Origin: Leptobrachium leishanense
Taxonomy: Eukaryota; Chordata; Amphibia; Anura; Megophryidae
Length of the DNA stretch: 64,000 nt
Direction: 5' to 3'
NCBI GenBank assembly: GCA_009667805.1
Contig: CM019070.1
Coordinates: 54,483,735 to 54,547,734, forward strand
Shown in pieces: positions 10,119-20,317 of this stretch; the first letter of the stretch is position 1; every line of letters begins with the position of its first letter. The notes below the pieces were generated by a model, which worked only from the letters and a program-made list of their open reading frames with translations, made no database searches and was not told where the DNA came from. A program made the translations under genes and the position numbers.

Positions 10119-10544
10119 GGCTAGGGTCAGACAAACGTATTTTTTGCGTTGTCCGTGAAAAAGTGCGTTCGAACGAATGGACGTATTTTTTCACGGAATA
10201 TGCAATAGCGGTCATACGATGTGCATTTTCGTCCGTGATTTTGTACGGATCATCAATAAAACCCTTTTTGCGTCTGGACGTTATGTTGGCCGGACATTAG
10301 CAGCGTCTGACGTCTCCTAACACCGCACACATGCCGCTAGTGGACGCAGCGCACTCTGTACGTCAGTACTAGCGGTATCACGTTCTAGAAAAAATGCGTT
10401 TGTTCGCTGCTTGCGTTGCGCGGCCGCACTTTCGTGCGGCTGTACTTCGGATATTGCCCATCATTGGCCGTCATTTGCTGCCACTACGGCCGTGATAAAG
10501 TGCGGCTGCACGTGCGTTCGCGCTGCGTTCATCTGACCCTAGCC
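10119..10544. mobile_element. Harbinger-like MITE, copy 3
   Basis: Termini GGCTAGGGTCAGAC and TCTGACCCTAGCC, 426 bp, flanked by TTA on both sides. Inserted into the right terminal repeat of the outer element, splitting GTGCGTCTTA from TGTAGCG. Strongly similar to copy 1 in the interior (shared 'GGACGTTATG' and 'CGTCTGACGTCTCCTAA'). Confidence 0.72.
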
Positions 10545-10565
10545 TTATGTAGCGAAAAATACGGT

Positions 10566-11240
10566 ATTTCATTATTGATACTTTGCTCTCACTTTCCGAT
10601 GTTTTAGCCTTAATTTATTTTCTTTTATGGTATTCATGTTTATTAGTGTTACTTTAATATGATATGTCACAATTCTAAGGTTACTAATCTAAAACCAGGG
10701 CATAAACATGTTATAGAATTAAAGGCAATCTTTACTAATTAACGTTGTCGGTTATGATGCAGATAATTAAGCATGACTTAGTAACACGGAGTACACATTC
10801 CAAGTTGGAATTTCCAACCAATATGAGTAAATTAATCAACAGTTTAGAAAAATTAGATAAAAATGCTCTGAAAGGTAATGGAAAAATTGCCACCTCGACT
10901 CCGATTAAACCACAGGAGGAAATTGAAGTAAGATAAACCCCTGGTGTTCTGCATGATGGGCTGTGTTTCTTGTTTCAGGTTGAAAGATGGTGCAAGCACA
11001 TCTGTTTTAGGTGTCATGATTAGTACCTGCACTGATATCTGTGCAAGAGAGAGACAGCGGCTCCTGTTGTCCAAACCCAGTTATATTCAATAGTGTAAAA
11101 TCCAAAAACATACATATTATCCATAATTCTCTTAGTTACTAGATTGCTCCAGATAACTAATGGATATTGCTTCTATTATTTGTGTTTTGTGACCATAAAT
11201 TACAAGCTTTGTTCAAGATTCAAGAAGACTTGTGATTTAT
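10566..11240. other. Unassigned stretch
   Basis: AT-rich sequence. The 63-codon frame at 10,745-10,936 has no recognisable family motif and no supporting context. Nothing else identifiable. Confidence 0.5.
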
Positions 11241-11463
11241 TTTATTTTATTACTATTTTATGCCAAATTGGTCTCTTTGTCCTGGACATATTATTTGAGG
11301 GAGAGCACAAGAAAGGTGCTGCCCTGTGGTATGTATAAATTATGTAATCATGGTGGGCCACCTGAAATTCCACTTTGCAGTCTCACCGGCGGTGGCACAC
11401 AAGTTCTACATACTGCAGGGTTATATTTTTTTATGCACTGCCCATCAGCCTTAATAAATTCTA

Positions 11464-11879
11464 GGGGTTATTCTCGAAGGGGCGGACATGCCACCAAATT
11501 GCATCGAAAGGTGAATTTGTAAAAAAGTTTTCGTTTCATTTTCAGCAAAAAAAATATTTTTATTTCGTAGAACCTTTCTTATACTTTTTTAGACGAGATT
11601 TGATTCACAATTTTATTTAAAAAAGGTGTTTTTTTTATTCTGTAACGGACCTTTTTAATAATTTAGACACATTTTAAGATATTTTTTATTGCTGTAGAGT
11701 TGTTTTTTTTTTCTTTCTACGGTTCAGCCATGTTTGGCAGCCAGTTCGGCGGTCTTCAGCGACTTCATCTTCGGTACACTACGGTGACCCTGCGGTGAAT
11801 AATGAATTCACCGAAGGGTCAGTGAAATGGAATCGCTGAAGTGTAAAGCACCGAGTTTCGCTGCTTTGTGAATAGCCCC
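11464..11879. mobile_element. MITE related to the CAGGGTTAT Harbinger family
   Basis: Ends GGGGTTATTCTCG and GTGAATAGCCCC are inverted. The interior contains 'CGGTGACCCTGCGGTGAAT', similar to the 'GGTGACCCTGCGGTGTATTC' block of the MITEs at 27,517 and 50,370. It interrupts a GGGTTGCCAG-family element whose right end is at 11,890-11,913. No clean target duplication was read. Confidence 0.5.
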
Positions 11880-11913
11880 GTGTCCAAGAAGATATGGCTG
11901 ATCTGGCAACCCT

Positions 11914-12400
11914 AGCTAGAAACCAAATATGAGTTGTAATTGGTCACTGGATTAGACATACAGTACTTTAGTTCAGGAACGTGCGGTGAGGTCAGTGGCT
12001 GAGTAGGCCCTGGCTGCGATATAGCTGTGAAGCAGGGCCACCGCAATGATTTTTGGCACACAGGTCCACACTCCCTCCATTTAATTTCATTTTATCCTCA
12101 CCCCTCTCCATTTCATACTGCGGTATGTGAGGCACTGCCTCCTCTCCCTATACTGTCTGCACATCCATGTGCTCCATACAGTTTCTGACAGGTTGGTGGC
12201 ACAAAAGAGAGACGGAGCATTTGCTGGCCTCTGTTTCTTTTACTGCGGGACGGCACGTCAGTGTTGGGGGGAGGCTCCCACAAACTTTAGTGTTCCATTT
12301 ACTGATATATGCTGAATGGAAAGTTATATACATTCAGCTACCACTCGGTTATTACAGGAGCTTGCCAAACTTTTATTTGCCCTATACTTTGCCACTTTCA
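11914..12400. other. Unassigned stretch
   Basis: No terminal repeats and no credible coding frame. The overlapping short frames on both strands at 12,127-12,430 carry no recognisable motif. Confidence 0.45.
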
Positions 12401-12404
12401 TTAA

Positions 12405-12804
12405 CCTCCCTGGCGGTCTATTTATTTTGAAATTCCCTGTCTAAAAGCGGTCTAATTTTTTATTCCCCCCCCCCCCTCTAGCAGCATCCCGAGTGTGGCT
12501 CGGGGTTAAATTCCTATGTTGGAAATGGTAACCCCGAAGAACACTCGGGATGCCGCTGGATACATCACCTCTCCCTGCGCTCCCTCGATGTCCCCTCCGG
12601 CGACCGCAACCTCATTACTTCCTGGTTTCCTCCTCGCAAGAAGGAATCCAGGAAGTATCAGGTCGCGATCGCCAGAGGAGACTGCAGAGATCAGCGAGGG
12701 AGCGCAGGGAGAGGTGATGTATACAGCCCGAGTGTGTCTCGGGGTTACCGCTCTCAGCAGTGAAATTTAACCCCGAGACACACTCGGGAACACCGTCAGG
12801 GAGG
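12405..12804. mobile_element. TTAA-target palindromic MITE (CCTCCCTGGCGG type)
   Basis: Begins CCTCCCTGGCGGT and ends ACCGTCAGGGAGG, flanked by TTAA at 12,401-12,404 and 12,805-12,808. The interior folds into nested hairpins. Bases 12,561-12,587 and 12,695-12,721 are a perfect 27-bp inverted repeat. A second pair (ACTTCCTGG.. / ..CCAGGAAGT) lies inside, and 'CCCGAGTG' / 'CACTCGGG' pairs outside. No coding frame. Kolobok-like by target and structure. Confidence 0.7.
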
Positions 12805-12906
12805 TTAAAAAAAACAAAAACATACCACAAACATCCCACGCCGACAGCTGAGATTCAGTGAGCTCTAGCTTCAGAATCACACTCGACTTAGAATAGGGTC
12901 CATGGT

Positions 12907-13026
12907 TTAAATCAAGGGCCAGGAATCAAGCTCCTCCAGATGTTTTTGAACTACATCTCCCATGATGCTCAGCTACTCGATAGATTACCTGAGCATCATG
13001 GCAAATGATCTGGAGCCCCTGGTTTA
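12907..13026. mobile_element. Short imperfect-palindrome MITE
   Basis: About 120 bp with inverted pieces GGCCAGG / CCCCTGG at the ends and ATGATGCTCAG / CTGAGCATCAT in the middle, including the 'AACTACATCTCCCATGATGC' motif common in vertebrate MITEs. Superfamily uncertain. Confidence 0.45.
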
Positions 13027-13503
13027 AGATGTGCTGATTCAATATGCTATATTTTGATTTCGCATTCGCCACAACCTTTTAAATTAGAAACATTATTTCT
13101 CCTATACAATATCTCCCCTTTCAGCATCTGCTGCCATTGGTTTCTGTGGCTGCACCCAATGACACTTTAATTTAGCAAAGTTATGCTTTTGTTATCGCAC
13201 CTACGATTCTGGGTTCCTGGTAATTTACAGTTGCCTCCAACCCCATTGCATCTTTTACAACAGACACTTGCTGCTGATTATTAGCAATCACCCTAATAAA
13301 TTATTTGACAACCGCATTTTGAATTGTGGTCTAGTTGTGCCAAACTATTATTTCACGGGATATGTAAAGTATTGTTACAAAAAAATCTCTAGTTATTAAC
13401 TCTTATTAAAGCAGAGAATATTAGGAAAAGTACAAGAACATGTAAAAACAAAGCGAATATTCCACCAACTAGATAGCTTCAATCAAGCTATTTAACATAT
13501 AAA

Positions 13504-14226
13504 GGGCCCTATTACATACTTAACGCTAACGTTCCATTAAGTGGCCCTAGCACGGGTCTCCCATATTACATTCCGAAGGCTAACGGGCTAATAAACCCAT
13601 TAGCGATTCAGCTTGCGCTGTTCAGCACGAGTTTACTGTACTTTGCGCTCCCTATGATTAACATGCGGAGCGCAAAGAGTTAATTAGCGTTAGGATTACA
13701 AAGTTTTAAAGCTAATTACGTCCCGCTGCAGTTAACTCAAAAGTCATCTAGATTGTAAGTTCCCACGAGAATAGGGTTCCTCACGTCCTCCTGTATCTGC
13801 TGGCAGCAATACTGACCTTTTCCTGTCTGTATTGTAGAATTGTCATGTCTTTACCCATTGCACCTTGTACAGCGCTGCAGAATGTGTTGGCGCTTAATAA
13901 ATAATAAATAAAAATAATTAACCACAACTAGGACCTGGTGCTAAAGGATTTGACTTCTGCGGAATCAGTTATAACCAGCTTCAAATCCTCCCAAAAATCA
14001 GATACTCGCCTCTCATTCCGCACCGAGAATTGCAGCCTGATCCGCCTCTTCTGGCCGCCGGGAGCAGAGTGAGACTGGGGGAAAAGTCCCCAGTCTTCCT
14101 CCGCGATCACTCCGCGAGAGGCGAGATCCTGCAGGTCATGTGACTGGCAGACGAAGCCACAATGGAGTCTTATGGACTCCATGGAGGGGATGGTTTAGCG
14201 TTGCATTACAGTAGGTAATACTGCCC
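13504..14226. mobile_element. GGGCCCTATTACA-family MITE, copy 1, with L2 tail inside
   Basis: Starts GGGCCCTATTACATACTTAA and ends GTAGGTAATACTGCCCT, flanked by AAA on both sides. Internal part (14,030-14,170, inverse orientation) shares a 'cagtctcactctgctcc..gaagcagcggatc' block with copies at 44 kb, 53 kb, 54 kb and 62 kb. An L2 tail (13,748-13,920) is inserted. Noncoding. Confidence 0.6.
13748..13920 (+). repeat. L2-type LINE/SINE tail
   Basis: Reads TAGATTGTAAGTTCCCACGA through 'CTTGTACAGCGCTGCAGAAT' to an AATAAATAATAAATAAAAA end, closely matching the 3' untranslated end of the L2 LINE at 34,118-34,275. Confidence 0.75.
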
Positions 14227-15363
14227 TAAATGTCTATATCTCATGGACCCACGTCTAGCACCGGCTAACATGGTTTATTTTATAGCTGATGTTTTTGTTG
14301 TTGAAAATACCTAAAGCTTCATCTGGAGTGACTTACTGTTTACTTGACTTTATGGAAGTGTATTAAATAGACAAAGATATTTATTTAACCCTTTCAATCC
14401 CAAAAATGGATAAACTTGATTTTGCATTGTAATAAAATAAATAGCATATAAAACCTCTTTGACTTACCTCTTAATGTAAGACTAGTGTGCTTCCTGTGGA
14501 GATTGAAATTCTAAGTGAGGTTTCACTCCTGTCAGCCTGTATTACTGTAAGGAACCTAAAAGGAGCAGCCCCCACACTCATTGTAACAAAAAGCTCATTT
14601 TTCAAACTTTACTGCTGCATTACAATAAGCCAGGCAGAGGTCTGTGGACACCCACTAATGTACATAAATAAAATTAATTGCAAAAAATCCTGTACGGCTC
14701 AGATACAATGTGTTCCTATAATTTCTATATGCAGGCATTTTGCCTACCTACAGATATTTTTTGTATTTTTTTGGATGCTATATTGCTTATAATCTCATTA
14801 TGATCGCAACAAATACCCATAAGCAGACCCATTTTTTATTAAATACCTTTAAAATGAATACTGTATACAAAGGCCATTTCTGCCTGTATGCTAATAATCC
14901 AGATGTTGTTTGAAATTGTGCAAAATAAGGAACATTGTCTAGGGTTTAAAACCTGTCATGCTAGTAATATTTCTGTCAAGGACAAATGTATACATGAAAA
15001 CCAAAGATGAGCAAATGTATATTATTTTAATATTTTTACTGTTGTGGAAAACATTCTCCATGCAAAATTGCTATTTTACCCTATAAGCAATTGTTGTCTA
15101 AGCACCCAGGTTTCAAATAAATGTAATTATTAAAAAATAAATAAAGAAATAGAGCTTGGCAGTGAAATGGGTTAATTTAATGTTGTTTAAAATTTACAAA
15201 AACTTACCATTCTACATCTAGAACCTTCAAAATCAGTTGTTTTCTTTACTTTCACATGCTTTGTTCTTTATAAATGTCATTGTTCCCACGAGGAAATGTC
15301 ATTCACTTACCTTTCACTTTTATGTGCCAAGTATAAAACTGGGGTCTATAGGATACAATATCC
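14227..15363. other. Unassigned stretch
   Basis: AT-rich DNA. A 101-codon plus-strand frame at 14,487-14,792 has no recognisable motif, Kozak-like support or splice context. Nothing identifiable. Confidence 0.5.
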
Positions 15364-15673
15364 AGAGGCAATAGTCTGTGCAAAAGTTCTGTGATACATC
15401 ATATTTTGCTATATTTATATATTTATTTCTAAAGTATTTTACCAAGAAGGATATATTGATATTTCTCTAATTTTCATGTATGTCCTGGGTTCAAGAACAC
15501 TGAATTGTTACAGTAGGTACAGAAATACAAAGTAAAAAAAAATGCTAGATATTAAAAACAAAACGCAAATATGCAGATTAACTCAGAAAAATAAATATAT
15601 AGGAAATCTACTCACTATGTTACATGTTTACAGGTGCATTCTGTATTGAGGTATGTTAATAGAGATCTCTTAA

Positions 15674-16155
15674 CCCTTTCGCTGCTGAGGCTTTTCCCGC
15701 CCCTGTGCTGAGGTCATTTTTTACCTGTTTTGCGCATCATGTTTAAACCTGTTTTGAAGGCTTATTTTAGTATATGACCCAGACATATTATATATCGTTC
15801 TTTCCGTCAGACTCGGTAGATTCATAATATGTCATTATTATATGTATACGTTATGTCATGTTTGTATATTATAACAAAAAATGCAATAAAATATGTATTT
15901 TCAATAATTTACAGCGTGTAAAGTGTTTTTTTCCACATTTTAACATGCGAGCAATTGCGGTTATATTTTGTATGGGGTGCGCTTGTTAAAAAAATTAGAG
16001 ATGGGGTCTCGTTACATTTTTTTTTGGGGAAAATGACACCATTTTTAACAAACGCACCGCATACAAAAATCGTTAATGCAGCATCATTGTTCACATTATA
16101 ATTGAAATGGGAACAATATTGCTGCATTAACAAAACAAAAAAAAAAAAAAAGTGT

Positions 16156-16187
<32 letters not shown>

Positions 16188-16911
16188 ATTTTTTTTTATT
16201 TTTATTTTTTTTTTTTTTTTTTTTTTTTACAATTTTTTTTACTTTCATGTTTGGTATCGTTGGAACGGCCATGCTCTGGCCGATCCAACGATATCAAAAT
16301 TTAACCCCTAACTGCCATGGATCGGAGATAGGGAGTTCATTGGAACTCCCTATCTCCACACTTCGTGGCAGTTAGGGGTTAATGCTAGGACTGGCGTCAT
16401 CGTGCTGCGCACGATGACGCCAGTCTCTGGGGGAGTTCCCGGAAGCTTGGCCGACATCCAAGATGTCGGCCAGCTCCCGGGAAGGATCGCAAATCGGCGC
16501 TTTTCAGCGCCGATTTGCGATCCAGCTCCCCAGGGGTTAATGCCAGGCATCATTTGGAAGGGCAGGCTGTGCCCTCCAAATGATGCCTGGGTTAAGCCCC
16601 TGTGAGCCGCCGATCGGAGGGAGAGAGGTCCGAAGGACCTCCCCCCCCTCCCTTTCAGGCGCCTCCTCCGCACATGCGGGGGGGGCGCCTGAATTATGTG
16701 TCATCGCGGGGGCGCGATGACACATAATAATGGCGGCCACTGCTCCGGATGCCGGGCTGACATCCAGGATGTCAGCCCGCACCGGAGGGGCCAGCGATCG
16801 GCCGGAACCCGGCCGAACGCTGACCCCAATGCGAGGACGCGCTCAGCGCGTCCTCCGCATACCAGCGGGAATGCTGAGGACGCGCTGAGCGCGTCCTTAG
16901 CATTCAAGTGG
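15674..16911 (+). mobile_element. TTAA element with a chain of hairpins (best copy, A)
   Basis: 1,238 bp. Starts CCCTTTCGCTGCTGAGG, ends near TTCAAGTGG, flanked by TTAA at 15,670-15,673 and 16,912-16,915. The empty site in copy B (18,774-18,777) has a single TTAA, proving a 4-bp TTAA duplication. The left half is AT-rich with an 'ACAGCGTGTAAAGTG' block and a long T/A low-complexity run (16,136-16,230). The right half (16,250-16,903) is at least twelve consecutive hairpins. No transposase frame. Kolobok or piggyBac targets TTAA; Kolobok-like is my preference. Relatives at 51,450-52,621 (inverse), about 23,740-24,620, and 1-975. Confidence 0.88.
16250..16903 (+). repeat. Array of consecutive hairpins
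   Basis: Stem pairs read directly: 16,303-16,317 with 16,366-16,380 (15 bp) enclosing 16,324-16,338 with 16,343-16,357 (15 bp); 16,391-16,404 with 16,410-16,423 (14 bp); 16,448-16,458 with 16,462-16,472 (11 bp); 16,484-16,501 with 16,506-16,523 (18 bp); 16,543-16,558 with 16,575-16,590 (16 bp); 16,655-16,663 with 16,684-16,692; 16,693-16,708 with 16,713-16,728 (16 bp); 16,753-16,764 with 16,768-16,779 (12 bp); 16,833-16,843 with 16,845-16,855 (11 bp); 16,871-16,886 with 16,888-16,903. Nearly all are perfect. Each hairpin has a different sequence. Confidence 0.95.
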
Positions 16912-17622
16912 TTAAGTGACGTTAGACTGGGGTAAGATTTGATGGTGTCTGGGAGGTTATTCCATATTTGCGGTGCTCTGTAGGAAAATGAGGATTGAGA
17001 CACTTTCTTTTTGTATTGTGGTATTGCAAGTAAGGTGCTGGTCCTGGATCGGAGGTTATAGGATGAGGAAACTGCTATACATTGCACATTACCCTGAAGA
17101 ATATACAATGTAGACTAGGGATATAGAACATAACATACAACCAGAACTTGCAACTGCTTCACAGGTATTGAGTAGAATCTACATTGGGCCCATATGTAGA
17201 ATTTTTTTATTTGAATTAAACAGAAAATGTACAGTGTCACTTATTGGTAACTGTCTCATTTTGAGCATTTCAAAATATTTTAGCTTCACATCCGGTGTAA
17301 AAATGTAATCTTAGTTTAATTTTATTATCAGACAATAACGCGCATTATATAGGTGGTCAGGTCCTCGTCTAAATGACAGATGGCAGGAAATAGGTCACAT
17401 TTTTAGATTTTCTAGAAAGGGCATTATATATATATTTTTTATTTCTAAATATAAGTTGATCATTAGAAATAATGTCCTAAATCAATTTAATAATTCCTAC
17501 AAAAATATTTATATTTCTCCTAAGATTGTATAATAACATACATATATATTGAAAAGTCTGCCATGCACTCATGCTTATTAATCCAAAAAATGCCCGGTGC
17601 CTTGCCGCTGTGCTCAATATTC

Positions 17623-18429
17623 AAATTGCAACTCACTTAAGATCACGGTGGCACTCCAGGACTGTTAAGATTCTTTTATTCAATCCATAAAATCAACGTT
17701 TCAGCCTCTCCCCGAGGCTTTCATTAGGACATACAAGTGAACAATGTTACCAAAACCATTTTATACACACAGAACATACAAACACTAATTGGTTAACTCA
17801 CCACACCCTGGCGTTCGGCGCTGGCGTCTCCCCTGCGTGCATGCGTCTACCTAGAAGCTCATTCAGTGGTGCATTTCGGGTTTCCTAGCAACCCTGAATG
17901 CTGAACGCCTAAAAACTCCTCCCCTCATATCTCACTGTTTGCTGTTACCCAGCGCATCGTAAAGGCAACAAGGGAAGCACCACGCCGGCTCCTGTGGACT
18001 TAAAACAGGTGAATGCCCACTGGGTTGGAGTGTTCTGTTTTTGTTTTTAAGTCCACAGGAGCCGGCGTGGTGCTTCCCTTGTTGCCTTTACGATGCGCTG
18101 GGTAACAGCAAACAGCGAGATATGAGGGGAGGAGTTTTTAGGCGTTCAGCATTCAGGGTTGCTAGGAAACCCGAAATGCACCACTGAATGAGCTTCTAGG
18201 TAGACGCATGCACGCAGGGGAGACGCCAGCGCCGAACGCCAGGGTGTGGTGAGTTAACCAATTAGTGTTTGTATGTTCTGTGTGTATAAAATGGTTTTGG
18301 TAACATTGTTCACTTGTATGTCCTGATGAAAGCCTCGGGGAGAGGCTGAAACGTTGATTTTATGGATTGAATAAAAGAATCTTAACAGTCCTGGAGTGCC
18401 ACCGTGATCTTAAGTGAGTTGAAATTTAT
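17623..18429. repeat. 0.8-kb palindrome, copy A
   Basis: Arms 17,623-18,005 and 18,045-18,429 are inverted copies (about 384 bp) with a 39-bp spacer; only a few mismatches, e.g. CATTAGGAC against CATCAGGAC. Each arm holds the motif GTCCTGATGA-A-AGCCTC..GAGGCT-GAAAC followed by an AATAAAAG box and GGAGTGCC. The palindrome occurs once per duplicated unit, so it existed before the duplication. Possibly an inverted pair of ends of a Penelope-like retroelement (inference). Confidence 0.88.
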
Positions 18430-18514
18430 ATATATATAATTACATGTGCAAAAAAACAAGATTCACTTAGAGGCAATCGTCTGTGCAAATGTTCTGTGAT
18501 ACATCATATTTTGC

Positions 18515-18990
18515 TATATTTATATATTTATTTCTAAAGTATTTTACCAAGAAGGATATATTGATATTTCTCTAATTTTCATGTATGTCCTGGGTTCAAG
18601 AACACTGAATTGTTACAGTAGGTACAGAAATACAAAGTAAAAAAAATGCTAGATATTAAAAACAAAACGCAAATATGCAGATTAACTCAGAAAAATAAAT
18701 ATATAGGAAATCTACTCACTATGTTACATGTTTACAGGTGCATTCTGTATTGAGGTATGTTAATAGAGATCTCTTAAGTGACGTTAGACTGGGGTAAGAT
18801 TTGATGGTGTCTGGGAGGTTATTCCATAATTGTGGTGCTCTGTAGGAAAATGAGGATCGAGACACTTTCTTTTTGTATTGTGGTATTTGCAAGTAAGGTG
18901 CTGGTCCTGGATCGGAGGTTATAGGATGAGGAAACTGCTATACATTGCACATTACCCTGAAGAATATACAATGTAGACTAGGGATATAGA
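18515..18990 (-). pseudogene. LINE ORF2 C-terminus and 3' UTR, copy B
   Basis: Uninterrupted counterpart of the fragment in copy A. After the ..AP.IWN.LP.. block the minus frame runs through the TTAA site as 'SLTSLKRSLLTYLN' to a TAG at 18,719-18,721, giving the true C-terminus. The UTR ends with the shared tail at 18,520-18,600. A one-base insertion upstream shifts the frame relative to copy A. Confidence 0.68.
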
Positions 18991-19481
18991 ACATAACATA
19001 CAACCAGAACTTGCAACTGCTTCACAGGTATTGAGTAGAATCTACATTGGGCCCATATGTAGAATTTTTTTATTTGAATTAAACAGAAAATGTACAGTGT
19101 CACTTATTGGTAACTGTCTCATTTTGAGCATTTCAAAATATTTTAGCTTCACATCCGGTGTAAAAATGTAATCTTAGTTTAATTTTATTATCAGACAATA
19201 ACGCGCATTATATAGGTGGTCAGGTCCTCGTCTAAATGACAGATGGCAGGAAATATGTCACATTTTTAGATTTTCTAGAAAGGGCACTATATATTTTTTA
19301 TTTCTAAATATAAGTTGATCATTAGAAATAATGTCCTAAATCAATTTAATAATTCCTACAAAAATATATTTATATTTCTCCTAAGATTGTATAATAACAT
19401 ACATATATTGAAAAGTCTGCCATGCACTCATGCTTATTAATCCAAAAAATGCCCGGTGCCTTGCCGCTGGGCTCAATATTC

Positions 19482-20289
19482 AAATTGCAACTCACTTAAG
19501 ATCACGGTGGCACTCCAGGACTGTTAAGATTCTTTTATTCAATCCATAAAATCAACGTTTCAGCCTCTCCCCGAGGCTTTCATCAGGACATACAAGTGAA
19601 CAATGTTACCAAAACCATTTTATACACCCAGAACATACAAACACTAATTGGTTAATTCACCACACCCTGGCGTTCGGCGCTGGCGTCTCCCCTGCGCGCA
19701 TGTGTCTACCTAGAAGCTCATTCAGTGGTGCATATCGGGTTTCCTAGCAACCCTGAATGCTGAACGCCTAAAAACTCCTCCCCTCATATCTCGCTGTTTG
19801 CTGCTACCCAGCGCATCGTAACGGCAACAAGGGAAGCGCCACGCCGGCTCCTGTGGACTTAAAACGGGTGAATGCCCACTGGGTTGGAGTGTTCTGTTTT
19901 TGTTTTTAAGTCCACAGGAGCCGGCGTGGCGCTTTCCTTGTTGCCTTTACAATGCGCTGGGTAACAGCAAACAGCGAGATATGAGGGGAGGAGTTTTTAG
20001 GCGTTCAGCATTCAGGGTTGCTAGGAAACCCAATATGCACCACTGAATGAGCTTCTAGGTAGACGCATGCGCGCAGGGGAGACGCCAGCGCCGAACGCCA
20101 GGGTGTGGTTAGTTAACCAATTAGTGTTTGTATGTTCTGTGTGTATAAAATGGTTTTGGTAACATTGTTCACTTGTATGTCCTGATGAAAGCCTCGGGGA
20201 GAGGCTGAAACGTTGATTTTATGGATTGAATAAAAGAATCTTAACAGTCCTGGAGTGCCACCGTGATCTTAAGTGAGTTGCAATTTATA
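19482..20289. repeat. 0.8-kb palindrome, copy B
   Basis: Arms 19,482-19,864 and 19,904-20,289, spacer about 39 bp, same sequence family and position as in copy A. The hammerhead-like box is intact in both arms here (plus strand at 20,181-20,210). Confidence 0.88.
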
Positions 20290-20317
20290 TATATATATAT
20301 ATATATATAATTACATG

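Larger units (their letters stand above)
3584..10565. mobile_element. Outer terminal-inverted-repeat element, split by nested insertions
   Basis: The left end (3,584-3,611) reads ACTTTATTTTTCGCTCCATA then AGATGCAC. The right end, after removal of the MITE at 10,119-10,544, reads GTGCGTCTTATGTAGCGAAA then AATACGG, which is its inverse. Between them lie satellite, gypsy element and more satellite. A second, inner copy of 'GTGCGTCTTATGG' sits at 10,092-10,104. No transposase is seen. The superfamily is unknown. That satellite expansion happened inside the element is inference from the layout. Confidence 0.55.
15405..17150 (-). pseudogene. Non-LTR retrotransposon ORF2 C-terminus and 3' UTR, interrupted
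   Basis: On the minus strand 17,108-16,916 encodes 'SYNLRSRTSTLLAIPQYKKK' followed by 'FSYRAPQIWNNLPDTIK', the C-terminal pattern (..AP.IWN.LP..I..) found downstream of reverse transcriptase in L2/CR1-type LINEs. The frame is cut by the TTAA element and resumes at 15,669. In copy B, which lacks the insertion, it ends at a TAG (18,719-18,721). The 3' untranslated part ends at about 15,405-15,500 with the tail also used by the SINE at 5,560-5,769. Truncated and dead; clade not settled. Confidence 0.72.
15364..18468. repeat. Tandem duplication, copy A (with TTAA insertion)
   Basis: First of two direct copies that start at 'AGAGGCAAT.GTCTGTGCAAA' and end at 'ACATGTGCAAAAAAACA.GAT'. It contains a LINE 3' fragment, the 1,238-bp TTAA element (15,674-16,911) and an 0.8-kb palindrome. 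Without the TTAA element it is about 1.86 kb, matching copy B. Copies differ at scattered positions and in microsatellite length. Confidence 0.9.
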
